Below are positions 1 to 5,594 of a stretch of DNA of 7,879 bases, piece by piece. A program made the position numbers and the translations under genes. Numbering within the stretch: the first letter of the stretch is position 1; every line of letters starts with the position of its first letter. The notes beneath the pieces were generated by a model, which saw nothing but the letters and a program-made list of their open reading frames with translations, was not told the DNA's origin and searched no databases. The DNA comes from Sulfurimonas sp. (GTDB taxonomy: Bacteria > Campylobacterota > Campylobacteria > Campylobacterales > Sulfurimonadaceae), in contig JAIOSY010000093.1 in assembly GCA_021107375.1 (NCBI GenBank), forward strand, positions 1 through 7,879. Reading direction: 5' to 3'.

Positions 1-464
1 TAAGTGAGATAGAAAACAATGGACTTTTGCTTAGTCAGTTTGAGAGTGGATTTAAAGCTCGTCCTTGGAGTTTTGTAACAAGAAATGAACTTGTAGTTGC
101 TCTTGGAGAAGTTTTAGTTGTTTGTGAAGCAGAGTTAAATAGTGGTAGTATGAGAAGTATAGAGTATGCACTTAAGATGAAAAAAGATATTTTTGTTTTG
201 CCACAGAGACTAGGGGAGAGTAGTGCTACAAATGAACTTTTAAACTCTGGTAAGGCTAAGGCTATTTATGATATTGATGAATTTGTTTCTATGTTTTCAA
301 ATGAAGTTGACTTAAAGTCAGATGCCAAGAGTGATGAGTTTTTAGAGTTTTGTAAAACAAACCCAACTTATGATGAGGCTTTAGTGAAGTTTCCAAACAG
401 AGTATTTGAAGCTGAACTTAGTGGCGAGATAGAAGTTATAAACGCAAAAATAGTAGTTAAATAA
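1..464 (+). CDS. dprA: DNA-processing protein DprA, C-terminal part (5' end outside window)
   Basis: DprA loads RecA onto incoming single-stranded DNA in the cytoplasm during natural transformation. The reading frame is open from base 3, so the gene enters from the left and only about 153 C-terminal residues are seen. They match the end of the Rossmann-like DprA/Smf fold: a GLLLSQF segment, then RPWSFVTRNELVVALGE (family pattern: FxxRNRIIAxLS), VLVVCEAELNSGSM (family: VVEAxxxSGSL) and DIFVLPQRLGESSATNELLNSGKA (family: VxAVPGxxxxxxSxGxNxLIxxGA). The second Arg of the usual RNR is Glu here. There is little after the Rossmann domain beyond about 60 residues, so no clear winged-helix DML1-like domain can be claimed. 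The stop overlaps the 3' end of convergent queA by 8 bases. A TTG at 27 is only an internal codon. Identity is well supported by motif order. Confidence 0.9.
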   Translation, partial: SEIENNGLLLSQFESGFKARPWSFVTRNELVVALGEVLVVCEAELNSGSMRSIEYALKMKKDIFVLPQRLGESSATNELLNSGKAKAIYDIDEFVSMFSNEVDLKSDAKSDEFLEFCKTNPTYDEALVKFPNRVFEAELSGEIEVINAKIVVK

Positions 465-1485
465 TTAGCATCGCATCACCGTAAGAGTAAAAACGGTATT
501 TTTCTTTTATTGCTTCTGCATATAACTTTTGAGCATTTTCTAAACCTACAAAAGAAGCAACTAACATCAGTAGTGTTGATTTTGGTAAGTGAAAGTTAGT
601 AAGAAGATGATTTACCCTTAATGGTTTGTTGTTTGGGTGTAAGAAAAGATTTGCTTCACCTTTTGTAGCATGTGGGTTTCTTACATAAAACTCTACTGTT
701 CTTGTGGATGTTGTTCCGACACTTAAAATAGGAATATTTGAATCAAGTAGCTCTTTGGCATGTGGAGATATGTCATAATACTCAGAGTGCATTGGATGAT
801 CTGTTATTGTATCAGTTTCAATAGGTTTAAAAGTTCCGCTTCCAACATGAAGTGTTACATAGGCATGTGGAAATTTATCACAAACTCTTTTATGTTGCTC
901 TGGTGTAAAGTGTAGTGAGGCTGTTGGAGCTGCTACTGCACCTTCGGCTTTTGCAAATACACTTTGGTATTCAGATTTATCTTCGATATTATCTTCTCTT
1001 TGGATATATGGAGGTAATGGAACATGCCCTATTTTGTCTATGATTGGTAAAATATCTTCAAATCTTAGTTGAGCTCCACATGCCGAGAAGTTTACAACTC
1101 GACTTCCATCTTCATTTAACTCTTTTAACGTAGCTACTAAATCTTCATCAAATAAGATTTCAGTTCCAACTTTAACTTTACCTCTGATATATACATTTAC
1201 ATCGTAAGCATTTAAGGCTTTATTTATAAGTAGCTCAATTTTTCCACCACTTGGTTTATGCCCAAATAGTCTAGCTTTTATAACTTTTGTATCGTTGAAA
1301 ATTAAAGCACAATCTTTGGGAATAAAATTTTCAAAATCGCTAAAGATAGCATGTGTGATTTGGTCTGTTTTTCTATTATAAACTAAAAGTTTTGCACTAT
1401 CTCTTGGTGAGGCAGGGTGAGTTGCTATGAGTTCACTTGGAAGTGTAAAATCATAGCTTGATGTTAGAAGTTCTTTGTTTGACAT
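457..1485 (-). CDS. queA: S-adenosylmethionine:tRNA ribosyltransferase-isomerase QueA
   Basis: QueA transfers the ribosyl part of S-adenosylmethionine to preQ1 at the tRNA wobble position, forming epoxyqueuosine in the queuosine pathway. The 342-residue length is normal for the family. Hallmarks run along the whole protein: YDFTLPSELIATHPASPRDSAKLL at the N-terminus, ALIFNDTKVIKARLFG with GGKIELLI, IGHVPLPPYI near 153, AAPTASLHFT near 187, LHVGSGTFKPI with HPMHSEYY, VGTTSTRTVEF, and the C-terminal TNFHLPKSTLLMLVASF and YRFYSYGDAMLI. The ATG lies one base after the tatC stop with GAAGAG just upstream, so it is the last gene of a tatB-tatC-queA operon and probably translationally coupled. Its end overlaps convergent dprA. 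It carries three exact copies of the GGCATGTGG word and three weaker ones, which supply Pro-His-Ala at 206-208, 241-243 and 271-273 and Ser-Ala-Cys-Gly around Cys136. Confidence 0.97.
   Translation of the reverse strand: MSNKELLTSSYDFTLPSELIATHPASPRDSAKLLVYNRKTDQITHAIFSDFENFIPKDCALIFNDTKVIKARLFGHKPSGGKIELLINKALNAYDVNVYIRGKVKVGTEILFDEDLVATLKELNEDGSRVVNFSACGAQLRFEDILPIIDKIGHVPLPPYIQREDNIEDKSEYQSVFAKAEGAVAAPTASLHFTPEQHKRVCDKFPHAYVTLHVGSGTFKPIETDTITDHPMHSEYYDISPHAKELLDSNIPILSVGTTSTRTVEFYVRNPHATKGEANLFLHPNNKPLRVNHLLTNFHLPKSTLLMLVASFVGLENAQKLYAEAIKEKYRFYSYGDAMLII
757..765 (+). repeat. GGCATGTGG word, exact copy 1
   Basis: The context is CTCTTTGGCATGTGGAGATA. It is antisense within queA and encodes Pro241-His242-Ala243. 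Confidence 0.85.
862..870 (+). repeat. GGCATGTGG word, exact copy 2
   Basis: The context is TACATAGGCATGTGGAAATT. It is antisense within queA and encodes Pro206-His207-Ala208. The 5' flank lacks the TCTY part, but the AT-rich 3' flank is kept. Confidence 0.85.
1076..1084 (-). repeat. GGCATGTGG word, exact copy 3
   Basis: The extended match TCTCGGCATGTGG spans 1088-1076. It is in sense orientation in queA and encodes Ser-Ala-Cys136-Gly. Confidence 0.85.
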
Positions 1486-1486
1486 T

Positions 1487-2311
1487 TTACTCTTCGAGTC
1501 TATTTTGGGTTTTTACCACTATCTCTTCGTCATCTTCTTCATCTTCGTCGTCTTCTTCTTCATCATCTTCAAGTGGTGGAGCAGGATTTACCATCTTAAC
1601 AATCAAAATTGAAAAACCATAAAGGATAATCAGTGGACCAGCCATAAGTAGTTGAGTTAAAATATCTGGTGGAGTTAGAAGTGCTGCCACTACGAAAATG
1701 ATAATAACTGCATATTTGAAAAATGCAACCATTTGTCTGTCATCTATCATTCCTAAAAGAGCGAGGAAATATGCAAAAATAGGAAGTTCAAAAGCTATAC
1801 CAAATCCAAACATAATTTTTGTAAAAAATCCAACATAATCTTCTATATTTATGAGTGGTGTAAACTTGAAACTACCAAAGGTTATGAGAAAATCAAATCC
1901 AAAAGGGGTAACAACATAGTAGGCAAAAAGAACCCCAACTAAAAACATTGTTGTTCCACCTACTATAAATGGAATTATCATCTTTTTTTCATTTGCATAA
2001 AGACCTGGAGCGACAAACATCCAGATTTGTGAAAGGATAATAGGTAGTGAACCAACAATAGCTGCAAAAAATGAAACTTTTAAGGCTACGAAAAATGCTC
2101 CACCAACCTGACCAGTAGTAATCATTCCATCAGCTGCATGAAGTGATTTTTTACCAACTTCAATAAGTGCAGTATCAAGTGGTGCAACCATCCAGGTTAG
2201 GATTGGCTCATGGAAGTAAAACATCACAAAAAACATAACTATTAGGCTTCCTATAGCGATTCCTAATCTTTTTCTTAACTCAACTAGGTGAGGTCTTAAA
2301 TCATCAAACAT
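1487..2311 (-). CDS. tatC: Sec-independent protein translocase subunit TatC
   Basis: TatC is the polytopic inner-membrane receptor of the twin-arginine translocase. With TatB it binds the RR signal peptide of folded, often cofactor-containing exported proteins. The 274 residues show the family signature: HLVELRKR at 8-15 on the cytoplasmic N-terminus, a first membrane segment at about 17-32, QIWMFVAPGLYANEKK at 95-110 (Glu108 corresponds to the signal-binding loop Glu103 of E. coli), TPFGFDFLI, FGIAFELPIFA at 169-180 (Glu175 corresponds to E. coli Glu170), and LLTPPDILTQ at 211-220. Six membrane helices fit the hydrophobic pattern. Odd points are the Gly at 232, where many homologues have LYE, and an extreme acidic run at 248-263 followed by 11 ordinary residues. 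The start overlaps the tatB end by 8 bases, with AAAGAAGAG upstream as ribosome binding site. One base separates its stop from queA. Confidence 0.97.
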   Translation of the reverse strand: MFDDLRPHLVELRKRLGIAIGSLIVMFFVMFYFHEPILTWMVAPLDTALIEVGKKSLHAADGMITTGQVGGAFFVALKVSFFAAIVGSLPIILSQIWMFVAPGLYANEKKMIIPFIVGGTTMFLVGVLFAYYVVTPFGFDFLITFGSFKFTPLINIEDYVGFFTKIMFGFGIAFELPIFAYFLALLGMIDDRQMVAFFKYAVIIIFVVAALLTPPDILTQLLMAGPLIILYGFSILIVKMVNPAPPLEDDEEEDDEDEEDDEEIVVKTQNRLEE

Positions 2312-2711
2312 CTATATTCTCTTCTTTGTCATCATTATTTTTTTTCTTCTTTTTAAAAGTTACTTTTTCCTCTTTTACTTGAGGTTTTTCTTCTGTTGGT
2401 TCCATATCAATATCACCAATCATATCATCAGATAGAGATGTTAAGTTTGCACTAATTTTTGAAGTGTCTGTTACTTCTGCAAGTTTTTCTTTAGCATCTA
2501 AAAGCTCTTTTTTATAAGCCAGTGCTTCTTGTTTTATCTCACTTACATTCATCTCTTGTTCTAGTGATTCTTTTACTGTTCCTATTGTTTTTTTAGCTTG
2601 TCTAAAAAATTTAGCGATATCTACCATAGCACTTGGCAGTTTATCTGGACCTAAAAAAAGTATAGCAATAACGGCGATAATAAGTATCTCTGTAAAACCC
2701 ATTCCAAACAT
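2304..2711 (-). CDS. tatB: Sec-independent protein translocase subunit TatB
   Basis: TatB partners TatC in the Tat signal-peptide receptor at the inner membrane. The 135-residue protein starts with MFGMGFTEI. The Gly5-Phe6-Thr7-Glu8 N-terminus is the TatB pattern, and Glu8 leads a single membrane helix (about 8-20). LGPDKLP at 20-26 is the hinge, then an amphipathic helix DIAKFFRQAKKTIGTVKESL follows. The remainder is a long, charged, probably coiled-coil or disordered tail, typical of TatB rather than the shorter TatA. It contains a Lys-rich run near residues 118-124 and ends in ENIDV. Position directly before tatC, overlapping by 8 bases, supports TatB over TatA. No tatA is in the window, as in other Campylobacterota where tatA lies elsewhere (inference). 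The ATG has a good AAGGG ribosome binding site six bases upstream. Confidence 0.93.
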   Translation of the reverse strand: MFGMGFTEILIIAVIAILFLGPDKLPSAMVDIAKFFRQAKKTIGTVKESLEQEMNVSEIKQEALAYKKELLDAKEKLAEVTDTSKISANLTSLSDDMIGDIDMEPTEEKPQVKEEKVTFKKKKKNNDDKEENIDV

Positions 2712-2737
2712 ATCTAACCCTTAAAAAATTATAATTT
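2712..2737 (-). promoter_or_regulatory. tatB: Promoter-like sequence and ribosome binding site of tatBC-queA
   Basis: On the minus strand, TATAAT at 2733-2728 sits about 17 bases before the tatB start. AAGGG at 2722-2718 lies six bases before the ATG and decides that start. The TATAAT is embedded in a perfect 12-bp palindrome, AAATTATAATTT (2726-2737). No clear -35 box is seen, which is usual for Campylobacterota sigma-70 promoters. In so AT-rich a gap, a chance TATAAT cannot be excluded. Transcription from hemW might also read through. Confidence 0.5.
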
Positions 2738-2771
2738 ATTATTTTAAAAAATGATTTTATCTAAAAAAACA

Positions 2772-3827
2772 TCAAGAAGATATAAAAAGGGTAATCTCAT
2801 CTGCTAAAAGATAATCTAAATTGTAAAATACCCCATTTTTAAATTTAAGTTTTCTTTCATCAACTAAGATTTTGGCTCTTTCATTCTCTTGTTTATTTAA
2901 AATATTTTCATCTACGCCAATAATAGAGCGAAAACCTAAAAATATTTGTTCGATTTTTTTATCCTCTTTATCTAACTTTTCAATTCTAATATTTAAAGGA
3001 TTTTTTATATAATCCTCAACATTAGAAGTTGGATAAAACCTTTGTAAACCTAATTTGCCAACTGCTCCGGAACCAAGCCCTATATAGTCTTTATATTTCC
3101 AGTATCCAAGATTATGAGAACTTTGATATGAACCAAAATTACTAATCTCATACTGTTTAAATCCACATGCCAAGAGTTCTTCAAAAATCCACGATGTTAA
3201 CTCTAAAGTTTCAGATGACATCTGAGGTTTTGACTCAAAAGGAGTTCCCTCCTCAATAGTTAAAGCATAAGCACTTAGATGATTTATGGGTAAAGATGTT
3301 GCCGTTTTAATGTCTAGAAGCAAAAGCTCTTTTGTATCGCCAAGAGTTGCATAAATCAAATCAAGTGAGATATTTTTAAAGCCTATCTCTTTGGCATGTG
3401 CAATCGCATCTATCGCATTTTGTGGAGAGTGCGCTCGATTTAGCAGTTTTAGTTTTTTCTCATCAAAACTTTGAACTCCAAAACTGATACGATTTACCCC
3501 TAATTCCCACATGCCAAGAAGCCACTCATAAGTTGCACTATTTGGATTGGCTTCAGAAGTTATCTCAATCCCACATGCCAAGAATGGTTTTAACATTTTA
3601 AAAATAGGCTTATAAAGTTCAGGTGAAACAGTGGAAGGAGTTCCCCCACCTATAAAAATAGTCTCAATAGAATTCCCACATGCCGAAAATCTTTGAAGTT
3701 CATGTTTGAGTTGAACCTCTAAACTCTTCATATATTTCTCTTTTAGATGAAATTTATCAACATAAGAGTTAAAAGCACAGTAAGAACATTTAGAGTCACA
3801 AAATGGAATATGTATGTATAAAAGCAT
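2772..3827 (-). CDS. hemW: Radical SAM heme chaperone HemW (HemN-like)
   Basis: HemW-type proteins bind a [4Fe-4S] cluster, S-adenosylmethionine and heme, and are thought to deliver heme to respiratory proteins. They are often misnamed coproporphyrinogen oxidase. The 351 residues begin directly with YIHIPFCDSKCSYCAFNSY. Cys10, Cys14 and Cys17 give CxxxCxxC, but the extra Cys of true HemN (CxxxCxxCxC) and the HemN N-terminal extension are missing, which favours HemW. IFIGGGTPSTV (58-67), EITSEANPNS, GVNRISFGVQSF (110-121), LSAYALTIEEGTPF, QYEISNFG (225-232) and HNLGYWKYKDYIGLGSGAVG follow in family order. Deviations are DLIYATLGDT where DLIYGLPGQT is usual, and GAVG where GAHG/GAHS is usual. 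Five exact GGCATGTGG words and one 8-mer lie inside. They encode three non-cluster cysteines (50, 85, 221) within Ala-Cys-Gly, and Gly-Met-Trp at 105-107. It is divergent from nudH and 60 bases upstream of tatB. Confidence 0.9.
   Translation of the reverse strand: MLLYIHIPFCDSKCSYCAFNSYVDKFHLKEKYMKSLEVQLKHELQRFSACGNSIETIFIGGGTPSTVSPELYKPIFKMLKPFLACGIEITSEANPNSATYEWLLGMWELGVNRISFGVQSFDEKKLKLLNRAHSPQNAIDAIAHAKEIGFKNISLDLIYATLGDTKELLLLDIKTATSLPINHLSAYALTIEEGTPFESKPQMSSETLELTSWIFEELLACGFKQYEISNFGSYQSSHNLGYWKYKDYIGLGSGAVGKLGLQRFYPTSNVEDYIKNPLNIRIEKLDKEDKKIEQIFLGFRSIIGVDENILNKQENERAKILVDERKLKFKNGVFYNLDYLLADEITLFISS
3163..3171 (-). repeat. GGCATGTGG word, exact copy 4
   Basis: The extended match TCTTGGCATGTGG spans 3175-3163. 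It is in sense orientation in hemW and encodes Leu-Ala-Cys221-Gly. Confidence 0.85.
3393..3400 (+). repeat. GGCATGTG word, 8-base copy
   Basis: The context is CTCTTTGGCATGTGCAATC, with C replacing the last G. It is antisense in hemW and encodes Ala143-His144-Ala145. Confidence 0.75.
3507..3515 (-). repeat. GGCATGTGG word, exact copy 5
   Basis: The context is TTCTTGGCATGTGGGAATT. It is in sense orientation in hemW but in a different frame from copies 4, 6 and 7, giving Gly105-Met106-Trp107. Confidence 0.85.
3571..3579 (-). repeat. GGCATGTGG word, exact copy 6
   Basis: The context is ATTCTTGGCATGTGGGATTG. It is in sense orientation in hemW and encodes Leu-Ala-Cys85-Gly, 64 bases from copy 5. 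Confidence 0.85.
3676..3684 (-). repeat. GGCATGTGG word, exact copy 7
   Basis: The context is ATTTTCGGCATGTGGGAATT. It is in sense orientation in hemW and encodes Ser-Ala-Cys50-Gly, 105 bases from copy 6. Confidence 0.85.
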
Positions 3828-3838
3828 GTGAAATTATA
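3828..3838 (-). promoter_or_regulatory. hemW: Possible -10 box immediately upstream of hemW
   Basis: On the minus strand, TATAAT at 3838-3833 ends only five bases before the hemW ATG, and no Shine-Dalgarno sequence is visible at normal spacing. If this is the true -10 box, transcription would begin at or next to the start codon and the message would be leaderless. Other TATAAT-like stretches further upstream offer alternatives. Confidence 0.35.
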
Positions 3839-3870
3839 TCTCACTTATCTTATTTTAATTGCATATTATG

Positions 3871-3898
3871 TATAATCGCGACTATAATATATAATAGG
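3871..3898 (+). promoter_or_regulatory. nudH: Promoter-like sequence and weak ribosome binding site of the nudH-folP operon
   Basis: Two TATAAT hexamers on the + strand (3871-3876 and 3883-3888) lie 30 and 18 bases before the nudH ATG, and a short TAGG at 3895-3898 is the only ribosome-binding candidate. The two hexamers frame a 16-bp near-palindrome, TATAATCGCGACTATA (3871-3886), with a GC-rich centre in an otherwise AT-only stretch. This is probably the main promoter of the downstream operon, since gaps between its genes are very small. Confidence 0.5.
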
Positions 3899-3905
3899 TT
3901 ATTAA

Positions 3906-4376
3906 ATGAGTAAAAAAGATTTATATCGTCCTAATGTTGCGATGATTATTGTTTCTAACAATTATCCCCAAAAAAAAGAGATTTTTATTGCTAAACGAAA
4001 TGATTTAGATGATATTTGGCAGTTTCCTCAAGGTGGAATAGATAAAGGGGAAGAGGTTCACGAAGCACTTTTTCGTGAACTTGAAGAGGAGATAGGAACT
4101 CATAAAGCTAAAATAGTTGGTGAGTATCCTAAGTGGATTTCGTATGATTTCCCCCAAAAAATTGCTAAAAAAATGAAGCCATATAAAGGGCAAACTCAAA
4201 GATATTTTTTGATGAAACTTAAAAAAAATGCTGAGATAAACTTAGATACTAAACATCCTGAGTTTGAAGATTATAAATTTGTTAGTGTTGATGAGGTTTT
4301 AGATTTAACGGCTAGTTTTAAAAAACCTGTATATGAAAAAGTTATAAAATATTTTAAAAAAGAGGGACTTTTATAG
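3906..4376 (+). CDS. rppH: RNA pyrophosphohydrolase, Nudix family (NudH/RppH)
   Basis: RppH/NudH removes pyrophosphate from the 5' triphosphate of mRNA, opening it to 5'-end-dependent decay; it also hydrolyses dinucleoside polyphosphates. The 156-residue protein has YRPNVAMIIVSNN at the start, then WQFPQGGIDKGEE, a hallmark of this branch. The complete Nudix box runs from Gly43 to Thr65 (G-x5-E-x7-RELxEExG), with the metal-binding glutamates in REL-EEE at 57-62. It continues with KWISYDFP and a QRYFLMKL strand. E. coli RppH is about 20 residues longer at the C-terminus. It is first in the rightward operon, its TAG stop directly touches the lysC ATG, and its 3' end contains the lysC ribosome binding site. 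In H. pylori the equivalent neighbour of lysC was once annotated as an invasion protein for the same fold. Confidence 0.93.
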   Translation: MSKKDLYRPNVAMIIVSNNYPQKKEIFIAKRNDLDDIWQFPQGGIDKGEEVHEALFRELEEEIGTHKAKIVGEYPKWISYDFPQKIAKKMKPYKGQTQRYFLMKLKKNAEINLDTKHPEFEDYKFVSVDEVLDLTASFKKPVYEKVIKYFKKEGLL

Positions 4377-5588
4377 ATGTTAGTTGTTCAAAAATTTGGT
4401 GGAACAAGTGTTGGTGACTTAGAGCGAATCCAAAATGTTGCTAATCGTGTAAGTGAGAGTAGAAAAGCTGGGAATGAGATAGTTGTAGTTGTTTCTGCTA
4501 TGAGTGGAGAAACAAATAAGCTAGTTGGTTATGCTGAACATTTCTCATCAAACCCTGCTCGTGCTGAGATGGATATGCTTTTAAGTTCAGGTGAGAGAGT
4601 TACTGCTTCACTTTTGGCTATTGCATTAACAGTGATGGGATTTCCTGCTACTGCTATGAGTGGTAGAAAAGCTGGGATATTAACAGATGAATCAAACACA
4701 ACAGCAAGAATCGAAGATATAAATTCACATGCCATGAAAGAAGTTATTAAAGATGGAAAAATAATTGTAGTTGCTGGTTTTAAAGGTGTAAATAAAAATG
4801 GAGATGTAACAACTCTTGGTCGCGGTGGAAGTGACTTATCTGCTGTTGCGATTGCTGGAGCGATTGGTGCTGATTTATGTGAGATTTATACCGATGTAAG
4901 TGGAATTTATACTACTGACCCTCGTATAGAGCCAAAGGCTAAAAAGCTTGATAAAATCTCTTACGATGAGATGTTAGAGTTAGCTTCACTAGGAGCAAAA
5001 GTTCTGCAAAATCGTTCAGTAGAGATGGCTAAAAAATTAAATGTAAATCTAGTAACAAGAACAAGTTTCTCAAATGAAGAGGGAACATTAATCACAAAGG
5101 AAGAGAATATCATGGAAGCACCATTAGTAAGCGGAATAGCATTAGACAGAAATCAAACTCGTATCTCACTTATGGGTGTAAAAGATAGACCCGGTATCGC
5201 TTCTGATATTTTTAATAAACTAGCCCAAAATGATATAAATGTTGATATGATTATCCAAAATAAAGCTCATGATGGAAATACAAATATTGACTTTACTGTT
5301 CCTCTTAATGATTTAAATGATGCAAAAAGTGTTGTTGATTCGTTTGTAAAAAGTGGTGAGATTCAAGCTGACTCTTACAATGAAGATATTTGTAAAGTTT
5401 CTGTTGTTGGTGTTGGAATGAAGTCACATGCCGGAGTTGCAGCAAAAGCATTTTCAACTATGGCTGATAATAACATTAACATAAATATGATTTCAACTTC
5501 AGAGATAAAAGTTTCAATGGTTATAAATGAAAAATATGCAGAACTTGCTGTTCGTGGACTTCATGATGCATATGAGTTAGATAAGTAA
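4377..5588 (+). CDS. lysC: Aspartate kinase (aspartokinase) with C-terminal ACT domains
   Basis: Aspartate kinase phosphorylates L-aspartate, the first step towards lysine, diaminopimelate, methionine and threonine. The 403 residues match the monofunctional class. The amino-acid kinase domain (about 1-235) has VVQKFGGTSVG at 3-13, VVVVSAMSGETN, LLSSGERVTASLLA, TLGRGGSDLSAVAIA and YTDVSGIYTTDPR. Two regulatory ACT domains follow, RISLMGVKDRPGIAS from about 262 and CKVSVVGVGMKSHAGVAA from about 339, with NININMISTSEIKVS near 367-380. That sequence is typical of feedback-sensitive enzymes. The ATG follows the nudH stop with no gap and is served by AGAGGGA at 4361-4367. SHAG at 350-353 replaces the common SHPG or NPG, and the Ala codon there is part of a GGCATGTG word. 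A second word encodes Ser-His-Ala at 117-119. An internal start at Met246 may make a separate regulatory subunit. Confidence 0.97.
   Translation: MLVVQKFGGTSVGDLERIQNVANRVSESRKAGNEIVVVVSAMSGETNKLVGYAEHFSSNPARAEMDMLLSSGERVTASLLAIALTVMGFPATAMSGRKAGILTDESNTTARIEDINSHAMKEVIKDGKIIVVAGFKGVNKNGDVTTLGRGGSDLSAVAIAGAIGADLCEIYTDVSGIYTTDPRIEPKAKKLDKISYDEMLELASLGAKVLQNRSVEMAKKLNVNLVTRTSFSNEEGTLITKEENIMEAPLVSGIALDRNQTRISLMGVKDRPGIASDIFNKLAQNDINVDMIIQNKAHDGNTNIDFTVPLNDLNDAKSVVDSFVKSGEIQADSYNEDICKVSVVGVGMKSHAGVAAKAFSTMADNNININMISTSEIKVSMVINEKYAELAVRGLHDAYELDK
4726..4733 (-). repeat. GGCATGTG word, 8-base copy
   Basis: The minus-strand context is TTCATGGCATGTGAATTTA. It is antisense in lysC and encodes Ser117-His118-Ala119. 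Confidence 0.75.
5097..5114 (+). promoter_or_regulatory. lysC: Possible internal ribosome binding site and start for an aspartokinase beta subunit
   Basis: AAAGGAAGAG (about 5097-5106), the strongest Shine-Dalgarno-like sequence inside lysC that I noticed, precedes an in-frame ATG at 5112 (Met246) at suitable spacing. Translation from there would give a 158-residue protein made only of the two ACT domains. Bacillus subtilis and Corynebacterium aspartokinases make just such a beta subunit from an internal start near codon 246-250. Its use here is an inference. Confidence 0.45.
5425..5432 (-). repeat. GGCATGTG word, 8-base copy
   Basis: The minus-strand context is AACTCCGGCATGTGACTTC. It is antisense in lysC and encodes Ser350-His351-Ala352 in the second ACT domain, where relatives often have Pro at the Ala position. 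Confidence 0.75.
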
Positions 5589-5594
5589 TTTCAC

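Noticed and set aside
478..508. ACCGT...ACGGT hairpin followed by a T-rich run, as a terminator for dprA
   Set aside because: The stem is only 5 bp with a 10-base loop, and it lies in the conserved YRFYSYGDAM codons of queA, which explain the sequence. It could still act weakly, but the evidence is too thin to list.
2738..2771. Terminator between hemW and tatB
   Set aside because: The gap is AT-rich with T runs but has no GC-containing stem; the only inverted repeat is the 12-bp AT palindrome at 2726-2737, better explained as promoter sequence.
3163..3684. CRISPR-like or tandem repeat array in hemW
   Set aside because: The repeated unit is only about 9-18 bases, the spacing is irregular, and the intervals code for conserved HemW sequence.
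4005..4199. Minus-strand open frame inside nudH, and similar ones at 4529-4735 and 5521-5703
   Set aside because: They lie opposite well-identified genes, have no family resemblance and are shadows of the real coding strand.
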